NCBI RefSeq assembly: GCF_026914265.1
Contig: NC_069124.1
Coordinates: 89,370,628 to 89,434,627, forward strand
Length of the DNA: 64,000 nucleotides
Source of the DNA: Mya arenaria
Taxonomy: Eukaryota > Mollusca > Bivalvia > Myida > Myidae
Direction of reading: 5' to 3'
Shown piece by piece: positions 54,965-64,000 of this stretch; the stretch's first letter is position 1, and every line of letters starts with the position of its first letter. Position numbers and translations under genes: made by a program. The notes beneath the pieces were generated by a model. That model did no database searches. It had not been told where the DNA came from and worked only from the letters and a program-made list of their open reading frames with translations.

Positions 54965-56783
54965 TAAATGGTGATCTTTACCGGTGCAGCAGAACCACTC
55001 CCGGATTTTAAATGTACTTGCATGCATGCGTTATCTATTCACGTTTTCATCATCGTGTGAAAAGCTATCTAAGAAAAAAACTGACTCTAGAAGAGAATTT
55101 CATACAGAAAGAAATGATATTAAAAAACCCATTTAATTTATTCCTACCACATTTTCCGTGTTTTGTCTTTTTACTGTTATCTACATTAGTACTGCAATAT
55201 GGTGAAAAATTGTGCAAATCATGGGAAAAGCATGAAACTTTGCAGATAGGTTCTATTTACCATACAGAATTCAAAAAGTACGAGACCCCGGAAGTATCGG
55301 ACAATATGGCCGCCGTGGCGGCCATTTTCAAAATGGCCGCCAAAATACGATAAAATCGTACAAAGTCTTTGATTTATTTGGTCTGTATAGTATTTTATTT
55401 CTTTTTTGCAATTGTTTTCTACAGAATAATACAATTTTCTTATACATACGCGTAGAAATTGTTTGTTTTTGTATATTTTACCACAAATATGAGCCTGCAG
55501 TATTAAATGGCCGCCAGAAAAGGCGTGTTCTATGAAAAATACATATTACCTAAATTAAAATTTGTCACTACAATGTCATTTTTGCAGTACATTTGAAGGT
55601 AATACTTCAATTGGCATACCAAATAGTCATATTAATAGACAGTAATATGTATTTCTATACAACAATGCCAGTTGAATTAGCCAAATAAACCTACAGCTCC
55701 CCCTTCACTCTTCAGAAACTTATTGGTCTGTTCGTGGGCATGATCTTAAGCGATACCAGAAAACGCATGGTGCGTTTTATTCATTACAAATGCTTCATTG
55801 CTGAAATGCTCAGCAACTCCGGGATGTTGTTTTTCAATAAGAAACAGGTCTCGTATATGCACTGGTAACCAAGGCGCATAGCTGTGATGATCAAGCGCGA
55901 AGAACCACGGAGCTAGAATTATAAATGAATTTTTGTGCAATGTGAAGCCCTCTTATCAAATAGATTTCAAGGTTAAGCCCAGAATTTAGACTGTGGGGAC
56001 TTTGCTTCTCTGCGTATCATCCTAGATTCAAAAGATTCGCCCATAGTATTTGCCTCCGATGAGAAAAATGCACTATGAATTAACATTTGAGAGCACTTGC
56101 GGAGACTTAATGAACATGGCGAGTTCTGGGTACTCGGAAGCTATAGAACAGTATGAAAAATAATGTTTTGACTTGACACAAATGACTCGTTATGTTTTGG
56201 GCCAATCCGAGAGCTGTCCTAGTAAAACCCAGCTAAAAGGAATTTAGTCACTACAATAACATGAACAGCTATAGTTTATTCAAAATTTTACAAACGTTTA
56301 TGTCATGTTTACATGTTAAGAAAATATTTCACTTGTATATCTTATATATGTGTGCTGAAACACCGATTTAAACCTTAAATAAGCATGTATATATAAAGCC
56401 AACGTTCTTAAACCTAAGCGCATTTTGTCGTGCTCCATATATGATTATCATGTTGCTTGGCACATGCATGTGTACGTCATTACTGGGCCTCTCCGTAAAG
56501 ACGTATCAAAACTTAAAACCAAATTCAGTCACCCCCTGAAGGTAAATACAGCTAAATAGTGCACTCAGGCATGTCAGTTTTGATTGGTTACACAATGTAC
56601 ATTGACCCTTCTAGTCTAAACTCCGTTTTCCTCGTGCACTCGTCTCTCTGCAATTAATCTGTGATATCAGCTTGTTGCTGTGTCGCAGGAGTGTGGGATA
56701 TTTAGGAAATTGGAAAGTTTGTGTTAGCTGTAATCATAGGCTGGAAAACGCCACAAATATACATCAACTTCCAAAAGTCAGCA
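54965..56783. other. Spacer before the perilipin-like gene
   Basis: Holds a palindrome ATGGCCGCCGTGGCGGCCAT near 55305 followed by AAAATGGCCGCCAAAAT; otherwise AT-rich. A 113-codon frame at 55012-55353 is not recognisable and overlaps this repeat. The last few hundred bases before 56784 should contain the promoter. Confidence 0.45.
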
Positions 56784-59700
56784 ATGTATCACGAGTACAA
56801 GAAGCCGGCGTCATTCTTTAAGGAGATTCGGGGACTCCCGGTGATGCAAGCGGCCGGGGAGCTGTACACCAGCAGCAAGAATAGCTCCCGGATACTGAGT
56901 ACCGGCCTAGCCATCGTCGAGTACGGCATCTCTAGCGTGGCCGGCAAATTCGATACGGACTCTGTCATTGGTATGTCCGGACATTTTAAGGAATGTCGAA
57001 GATAAGTATTTACAGCCCGCATTTTCTTAGCCTAGAGTTTATCCTCGTTGGTGTCGTCGTTGTCGTCATCATTATTAAGCCTTAAATTTGGAATACAAGT
57101 TCACTATTATAACAACAGAACAATAAACTCGTGTATATAACCAGTCCCATTTCTCTGCTTGAATAGTTTTTGACGGACACGCATTGACAGCCGCTTTCGA
57201 ATTCAATGTTTTATTTAATCTCTGCTTTTGAATCGACCCAAATGGACATGCATATATCCATGTGACCCAGTGCAAAACCCCCCAACCCAGACCAGGTCTA
57301 GCCTAGGTCTCGAACCCGGGACCTCTCATTGGCAAAGCGAATTTACCTACGACTGAGATACTGGGTCGTTTACACACTAATGTATTGCTACCTTGACATG
57401 AACATTTCATCCTGTTTTTTAGCAGAAGTACTAAAGTAAATGAGATAATAAGTTTTCCCTGCCATTATAATCTAAATCTTGCTTCAGCACATCGCGTGGA
57501 TGAGTTAGCCGGAGAGAGCGTATGTAGGCTGAAGGAAAAATACCCCGCACTGCAAGAGCCACCAGAGGAGGTAAGCAGCGCTTTCCACGCCCTGTAAGAT
57601 ATTTTATGAAGAAATACTAGCAATTACGAACATATTGAATGTGATTAAATTAGTGGTACTGAAAACGATTATCTGTACTTTCATGCGTTATCTTTATATA
57701 TATAGATAGGTATATATAGGTATATATATCTTTTACAAGATCGCAAATTAATATCCAGTGTTTGCTTATAGCTAAAGAGCCAGGCGCAGCTGACCGCGCG
57801 AACGGCGGTACGGTGGGTGATGAAGACGGTGCCCGGGCGCCTCCTCATGGGCGGCCTTGATTTAGCCATAGACGCCGGGGAGGGCGTGATGCGGCAGCTC
57901 CTTCCCAGGGACAAGAGCCCCCGGAAATTACCCGGAACCAGGGCGGCCGTCAAAAGGGTTGGTCAAGTTTCGCAAGAATTTATATTTTTAAAGGCTCGCG
58001 TTAGTTCTGTTTACGTTGTAGTTCTATTTATACATAATTCGATTATGTACACCACATACATTTTATGGATGCCTTATTTAGACGGTGAGTTTACATTAGC
58101 GTTACTATTATTCACAGCAGCCTTTGAAGTCTGAGCCCAAGTATGCATCCGAGGACAGTGGCGCGTGCGAGGGTGACGGCAGCGCCCGAACGTCAGATAA
58201 AGCATTACAGACACGGGTTGTCCGAAGACCGCAGCCACGCGGACTCCGCGGAAAGGCCTTGGAAGTTATTGAATTTTTGGTAAGTGTAGTCGACAATGCA
58301 TTTTTATTGTGTGCTTGACGCCTCAAGAGTATCTCGATTTGAGAGGTACAGACAATGATTAGAATTTGTTATAAATTATAACTATATACCAATTGAGTAA
58401 CGAAAGTGCCGATTGTCTCCAGGTGAGCCGCCTGAAATACGTGCGGCGGTACGTCGGTGGCAAGCGGAGGCGGCCAGCCAGGGTTGGCATGTCCCCGGAG
58501 AAGGAGCGGGAAATAAGAAACAGACGCAGGGTAACGTACATTTTCAAATTGAAAAGGATTTTAAATGGGTTTATGCTTAAACACTGAGCAATATAGAACA
58601 AATACACGCAGCAAACATAGTAAACAAAACGTATTGAACTTATTTATAGTTACACATATGTACAGTAAATGCTATAAATTTTAGAATTATGTCTCCCTCC
58701 ATAAAATGAGTCTGTCTGTTTGTCTGTCCACAAATGTTCACCGTACTGAGACGATGTGCGGAGCTCGTGTTACAAACAGCTCCGTTTAAGTTCTGCGGTC
58801 ATATGACAGCATTTCGTGCCCGCTCCGTATCTTTTGAATCGCTCGAATAATGTGCGGAGCTCGGTTGGAGGTCAAGGTCACACTATCTGGTCAGCGGTCA
58901 TATGACTATATTTTGTGTCCGCTCTGTATCTCTTGAACCGTTTGAAGGAATATTCACCTTATTGAGATGACGCCACACTTAGACGTCACAGGTCATATGA
59001 ATATATTCAAAATATTTCGAGGATGTTCGTAGAGGGAGACATCAGTTTGTGATTACAAAAAACAACTGTCTAGTGTGTATTCCTTTTGATCATATAGTGG
59101 GCCATCATTATAATTTGCAATAGTAATTTTGATAGTACATGTTTATGACTGTAATACTTATCAAAGTAACTGAAAGAAGGGTTTTTCAAGCTGTTTATAG
59201 GAATACTATGTATGCATATCATCAGAAGTTGCATCATGTATGGCACATACACAGTAGTGCTTTAACCATCTCTACGAAGCGAAATTAAAGGTGATCATGA
59301 ATACGCCCGTCCATAGAACCGGAGGTATTAAAGTTTTACCTGCGGCGGTCGGGCTGGCGGGAGGTCGGTCAGCGTCCAATATGTTTCCCGATCGATAACT
59401 TTCGAAGCCTGTGTCTAATCATCATCAGCATTGGTCAGAATGTGTATGGGCATAATATACACGTACAATATTGTTGCATCAAGGTTATGTGATTTTTGTG
59501 TAATGAACATCGACTCAAACATCCATATGTTTTGGGAATGTCATATTTCGCAGACGTTTTGGGGTGAATTTAGAACATTCATAACAAATTCTTTCAATAA
59601 AGTGAGCTTTAGAGAATATCATATTAAACCATAAGCTTTTGTGATTTAATGCCAAACAAAGAAAAATTTGGTTATCAAATAAATTTTATGATACTTCTAG

Positions 59701-62700
59701 GAAATTATTTCATTTTTATATCAAAATGTGAAGGAAAGATACCAACAGGTGCCATGTTTGTCCAATATCTCAATAAACGACTAAAAATAGAGAAAACAAT
59801 AGCAACAATGAAGAATAAAATCAACACCTATAATAGACGATGGCAACAATTAGAACACTTATTATCTTAGTAAAACAGCTCCAGTATATAGTAGTATTGT
59901 AAAGCGCATTTGAATGAAATATCCACCAAAGAACTGTACTTTATAAGATTCATTTTTTTTTAAGTAAGTAGGTTTTTTAAAGTTAGTGGGTTTTTTTTTC
60001 ATTTTTAAATTTAACATTTATGTTAGGAACACTATTCCGAAACATCAAATACACACCACCTCTTCCATTTTTTTAATTTTTTTTGTCTAGTTTTTTTTTT
60101 AGAAAAACAAGTCCCAAACGCTAATAGGAGTTTTCAAACAAAGAGTTAGATCAATATTTATTTGTTCACATTGATATTATTTAGTATAACGGTTTGTATT
60201 AAATGGTATACATATATATGTCATTTATAAATGTTTGTATGAATAAACATTTGGGCAATACAAAACAGAAACCAGAATATCTCGGACAGCTTTTGCCATT
60301 CGAGAGTTATCGCCCTTTAATTATAGAAATTACCTAATTTGATCTTGTCCGATCAATAACTTAAGAAGACGTTGTCCAATCATCACCTAATTTGGCCAGA
60401 ATATGTATGGGGATAATATGTCGTAAACCACCCATATCGCTCGAGTCACCAAAGAGTAATCGACCTTTATTTATGTAAACTACCTTATATCCGTCTCGCC
60501 AGCTCAATAACTTTAGAAACCTTTGTCCGATTATCACTAAATTTGTCAGAATGTGTATGGGCAGAATATCTCTGTCAGTTTAGATAACCAACCGTTGTCG
60601 TCTCCGTCACTCCAGGGTTTTGAAACTCTGGAAAAAAGTATCAAAAGTGAATGCTCTCTAAAATTTGCGTGTCGTACAACCATTTATTACCATAATCGGT
60701 GGCCTGAAAGAGACGGGCGTATTTCGCGATAAATGGCGCTCTTGTTACGGCAATATGTTGATATGCAGTTCAGTGTATTAGTTTATATTAATCAAATCCG
60801 GGATCCGGAACAATAATTAGAACTAATTAATAAGCAACGCAGCTACTGTCGTAGTGGTAAACGGTATTACGCCGCTTACGCGTATTTTAGTCGAAGTAGG
60901 CATGTACACATCGTAAAATATAATTGAAATTGTGAGTTGATGTGAGATAAAAGGCTTTAAGCCAGTTAAGGTCATCCAAGAAGTAGCGGTGTCTATTGGA
61001 TATGTTCCAAGTTATTTAGGATTTCATATTCCTGACGATTTAATGAGCATTCAATTGCTTAATAAAGTCTGCTCTGCCTGGCAATGTAAGAGTACATTCA
61101 CTTATATATACACACATTCTTACTGAAAGGTAAGGTTACCTTTTGCAAAAAGTCTGTTTCTTTAAATCAAAGATCTGCACCGCAATTTAGGTCCATTGTT
61201 TGCAAACTTTTTGTCGCTCGTAGAAGCTGGATAAACCACTATAAGTTAAGTGTATTAATTATGCCCCCCTTCGAAGAAGAGGTGTATATTGCTTTGCACA
61301 GGCATGTCGGTATGTCGGTCGGTCGGTCGGTCGGTCCGTCGGTAGACCAAAGCTTGTCCGAGTGATAACTCAACAATTCCTGGACGTATGGTCATCAAAC
61401 TTGACATGAAGGTTGGGCCTGACCAGAAGATGATCCCTATTGATTTTAGGGCTCATCGGGTCAAAGTTCAAGGTCACAGTGACCTTTAATGGTAAAATAA
61501 TTTTAAAGCTTGTCCGAGTGATAACTCAACAATGCCTAGACCTATGGTCATCAAACTTGATATGGAAGTTGGGCCTGACCAGTAGATGACCCCTATTGTT
61601 ATGGTCATCAGGCCAAAGGTCAAGGTCACAGTGACCTTGAATGGTAAAAGGATGTCCAAGTGATAACTCAACAATGTCTGCGATCATGGCCCTCAAACTT
61701 GACTTGGAGGTTGGGCCTGACCAGTAGATGACCCCTATTGATTTAAGGGGTCAAGGGTCAAGGTCACAGTGACCTTGAAAGCAAACTCGACAATTCCTGG
61801 ACCTATGGTCATCAAACTTGACATGAAGGTTGGGCCTGACCAGTAGATGACCCCTCTTGACTTTGGGGGTCAAGGTCACAGTAACCTTTAACGCAAAAAA
61901 GTTAACAAATCTTCTCCCAGTGATATCTCAACAATGCCTGAATCTATGATCATCAAATTGACAAGTAAGTTGGGCCTGACCAGGAGATGACCCTTATTGA
62001 TTTCAGGAGTCATTGGGTCAAAGGTCAGGTTCACAGTGACCTTGAATGCGAAAATGTTTCAAGTGATAATTGGACAATGCCTGCACCCATGGCCCTCAAA
62101 CTTGACTTGGAGTTGTGTCTGACCTGTAAATGACCCCTTATGATTTAAGGGGTCATTGGGTCAAATGTCAAGGTTACAGTGACCTTGAACGAAAAATGCT
62201 TGTCTGTGTGATAACTTGTCAATGCCTGCACCCATGGCCCTCAAACTTAACATTTAGATTTTTGGTGACCAGCTGATGACTACTATGGATTTTGAGGTCA
62301 TAGAGTCAAAGGTCATGGTCATAACACACTCAATCCTCAAACTTTGAATGGTCATAATCTTAAAACTGCCTCAACGGCATACAATGTCAGCGACAAATCA
62401 GCTGTCATTTCGGTCCATGCATATTTCATTCAATTGTCCATATAATCCTGACAACATGGCGCTCAGGGGGGGGGGGGGGGGGGGGGCATAATGTTTGACA
62501 AACATCTCTTGTTTTGGTCTGATATACAGATATCTCCTCGGAAGAAGACACCGACATCCCTGATAGGACGCCTGACCAGCAAGCTCCTCGGATACAAGGC
62601 GAGCAGATTCGTCGACCTGGGAAAAGGTAGGAGGCGAGTTTTAAAATATTGAGGCAATATTTTACCGTTCCTTATGACACAGAAATGTTGTCTTTGGTTG

Positions 62701-62958
62701 GCAGCATTGATTGTTTCCGAAAGTACGATATTCATACCGTCTGTGGTACATGTTTAATACGTGACCGGACTTGCACACGTTCGATATCATGACTATACAC
62801 ACCGTGTCCGTAAAATTACAGGTACTGGCGGGTTAGGCGAGGCTGAGAGGAAACGGAAGCACGACGACATTGTGTCGGACCCGGGCTCGGCCAGCGAGGA
62901 GGACCTGCATAACTTCGACTTCAACAACTACAACTCTGACGATGACCCGGACTATCAG
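56784..62958 (+). CDS. Perilipin-like (PAT family) lipid-droplet protein, 3' end beyond window
   Basis: Exons: 56784-56970, 57488-57570, 57772-57957, 58118-58279, 58423-58530, 62530-62626, 62822-62958; phases agree and there is no stop, so 320 codons are seen and more should follow. Residues 1-150 match the perilipin plan: a PAT-like start (EIRGLPVMQAAGELYTSSKN, compare NLPLVSSTYDLMSSAYLSTK in PLIN2), a helix ending RLKEKYPALQEPPEE (compare RIEERLPILNQP), and RLLMGGLDLAIDAGEGVMRQ LLP (compare the SGVDNALTKSELLVDQYLP region). Perilipins coat lipid droplets and control lipase access. Unusual additions are a basic segment (VRRYVGGKRRRPAR, EIRNRRRISPRKK) and an acidic, Ser/Asp-rich C-terminal part (SASEEDLHNFDFNN, NSDDDPDYQ). 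The first ATG after an in-frame upstream stretch was chosen as start. Confidence 0.78.
57262..57368 (-). mobile_element. tRNA-derived SINE, perilipin-like gene intron 1
   Basis: On the minus strand: CAGTATCTCAGTCGTAGG (A-box region), CCCGGGTTCGAGACC (B box) and a T/G-rich tail. Lies between exons 1 and 2. Confidence 0.65.
58685..59080 (+). repeat. AGGTCA-rich repeat, same family as 14233-14750
   Basis: ATTATGTCTCCCTCC head, GTCTGTCTGTTTGTCTGTCC, units with GAGGTCAAGGTCACACT and GGTCATATGACTATATTTTG, and a GGGAGACATCAG / ATTACAAAAAACAACTGTCT tail. It sits in the 4-kb intron between exons 5 and 6 of the perilipin-like gene. Confidence 0.75.
59300..60723. mobile_element. Element with 12-bp terminal inverted repeats, split by a LINE fragment
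   Basis: Perfect 12-bp ends AATACGCCCGTC and GACGGGCGTATT. The inside has about 130-bp degenerate units (GTCCGATCAATAACTTTAGA, CCAGAATATGTATGGGGATA) on both sides of a LINE 3' fragment (59455-60255), so the LINE inserted later. Confidence 0.65.
59455..60255 (+). mobile_element. 5'-truncated L1/Tx1-type LINE copy
   Basis: Encodes only the C-terminal end of ORF2: SRLCDFCVMNIDSNIHMFWE (the zinc-knuckle C-x2-C...H-x4-C), then in another frame FGYQINFMILLGNYFIFISK and TYNRRWQQLEHLL. This parallels LCDFCQENIETQEHLFWEC and IHQKKWNLLNNYL of the full-length copy. Broken by at least one frame change and about 800 bp long with its 3' UTR: a typical dead-on-arrival copy of a related, not identical, subfamily. 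Confidence 0.82.
61258..62492 (+). repeat. AGGTCA-rich repeat with ATTATGCCCCCC terminal inverted repeats
   Basis: Ends ATTATGCCCCCC and GGGGGGCATAAT (the right one expanded to about 22 G). A GTCGGTCGGTCGG run follows the left end, then about eight units of about 130 bp with CATCAAACTTGACATGAAGG, TTGGGCCTGACCAGTAGATG and AAGGTCACAGTGACCTTGA. Three units carry a perfect AGGTCA-CAG-TGACCT palindrome (61471-61485, 61623-61637, 61761-61775). Confidence 0.85.
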
Positions 62959-63194
62959 GTAGGTAAGCGAATGGTGGTGTCTGTTTGATAATAGCCAATT
63001 ATAATATATGAGACTGATTAATAATCTAAACAACAGAATACAAACAGAGTAAAATAACGTGAAAATATTATTTTGATTTGAGCCATTTATAGATTATAAC
63101 GTCTCATGCAAGTCAAAATATCGTTACGAGAATATCGAGGCTCTGACGAGTGTCAAATCAGCCAGCAAGCATTATATATAACTAACGGCAACCG

Positions 63195-63288
63195 GCCATT
63201 TCAGAACAAGCCTCGTGTGAGATTCGAACCTTTGACCTCTCGCTCCGTAGGCGGACGCCTTAACCATGAGGCCACGGAGACGGGACAA
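63195..63288 (-). mobile_element. tRNA-derived SINE head
   Basis: Minus strand reads CCGTGGCCTCATGGTTAAGG (A box), CGTCCGCCTACGGAGCGAG, then AAAGGTTCGAATCTCACACG (B box). It is tRNA-like, but acceptor-stem pairing is not convincing, so I prefer a SINE to a tRNA gene. Confidence 0.55.
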
Positions 63289-63429
63289 TGTGATTTATAT
63301 AAATGATTAAAGCTAGGTGTAGTAATTAGTCACTTATTACCGCAAGCAACCCTATGGCCAGACATTGAAGGTGTCTCTCAGCGCAAGTCACTCGCCTTCA
63401 CAGTATTCCGGCTACATATGTACATTTTA

Positions 63430-64000
63430 TTATCCCCCGCCTATGAAATAGGGAGGGGGATATTGAAATGGCGTTGCCCGTCCGTCCTTCCGTCCGTCCG
63501 TCTTTCCTTCCGTCCGTCCTTCCTTCCGTCCGTCCGTCCGTCACCTGCGTTTTCTCAGTAACTAGCCGGTATAATTTCATGAAACTTAAATATGAACCAC
63601 TATACTGGAATGATGCCCGTCCAAATTTTTTTTGATCGGTCAATTGTCCTTGGAGTTATTGCCCTTGATTTTTTGAAAAAAGCACATTCACAGCCATTTC
63701 TCAGTCACTAGATGGCAGAATTTCATGAAACTTAAAATAAATATGAATTACTATACTAAGATGATGCCTGTTCATTTTTTTTTGGATTGGTCAAATGTAC
63801 TTGGAGTTATTGCCCTTGATTTTTTGAAAAACTCTCATTTACAGCCATTTCTCAGTAACTAGTTGGTAGAAATTCTTGAAACTTGAAATAAATATGAACC
63901 AACCTACTGCAATGATGCCTGTTTATTTATATTTTGGATTGTGTAATTTCTATATGAGTTATTTGCCCTTGATTTATTAAAAGATCCATGTTTGCAGCCT
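63430..64000 (+). repeat. Tandem about 145-bp repeat with TATCCCCC...GGGGGATA head
   Basis: Head TATCCCCCGCCTATGAAATA then GGGAGGGGGATATTG (hairpin), CCGTCCGTCCGTCC run, then units with CATTTCTCAGTAACTAG, AATTTCATGAAACTT and GGAGTTATTGCCCTTGATTT. At least three units are seen; it runs off the window. Confidence 0.8.

Larger units (their letters stand above)
62959..64000. other. Downstream intron of the perilipin-like gene
   Basis: After the donor CAG|GTAGGT I see no further exon before the window ends. The stretch contains a SINE and the start of another tandem repeat. Confidence 0.5.

Noticed and set aside
55012-55353. 113-codon forward frame
   Set aside because: No recognisable domain, overlaps a GGCCGCC-rich palindromic repeat, and has no supported splice context.
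63195-63288. Possible tRNA gene on the minus strand
   Set aside because: Good internal promoter boxes but weak acceptor-stem pairing; treated as a SINE head.

Overview
The window looks like nuclear DNA of a lophotrochozoan animal, most likely a bivalve mollusc. The genes are metazoan, split into short exons (about 40-190 nt) by GT-AG introns. The introns and spacers are AT-rich and full of tRNA-derived SINEs, small inverted-repeat DNA elements, LINEs and arrays built on AGGTCA words. There are no bacterial features, CRISPR arrays, rRNA genes or intact tRNA genes. I see no retrovirus-like or Polinton-like element.

Layout: (1) 0.5-5 kb, + strand: the 3' part of a nuclear FKBP46/FKBP39-type prolyl isomerase. 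(2) 5.8-8.5 kb: spacer with a frame-broken coding relic and a SINE. (3) 8.5-15.2 kb, + strand: a complete CaMKIV-type kinase in 12 exons. Its intron 5 holds about 20 tandem copies of the end of exon 5 together with its splice donor. (4) 18.8-25.7 kb, - strand: complete NDUFS4 (mitochondrial complex I subunit) in 5 exons. Part of its upstream region is duplicated in inverted orientation about 0.8 kb away. (5) 26.9-32.4 kb: an eroded Jockey/CR1-group LINE, then a probable MULE-type DNA-transposon remnant filled with AGGTCA repeats. (6) 32.7-39.75 kb: a full-length L1/Tx1-type LINE with two open ORFs, a poly(A) tail and a perfect 15-bp target-site duplication, so a young and possibly active copy. 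(7) 40.4-42.7 kb, + strand: ARL15, a small GTPase, with its first exon unplaced. (8) 45.5-55 kb: three unrelated minisatellites (56-, 23- and 27-bp units) around a small DM9-domain gene that appears to use a GC-AG intron. (9) 56.8-63 kb, + strand: a perilipin-like (PAT-family) lipid-droplet gene with an added basic and acidic C-terminal part, running off the window.

The host genes do not form one pathway. NDUFS4 and ARL15 are, as I recall, also neighbours in the human genome, so their proximity here may be ancient bilaterian microsynteny. The most unusual structures are the reiterated splice-donor array in CaMKIV, the inverted duplication upstream of NDUFS4, the 27-bp array that repeats an E-box-like word through 3 kb, repeat families carrying perfect oestrogen-response-element and DR1 words, and the young LINE with a 1.6-kb spacer between its ORFs. 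All gene models were made by eye from splice signals, reading-frame continuity and remembered family motifs; no database search was run.
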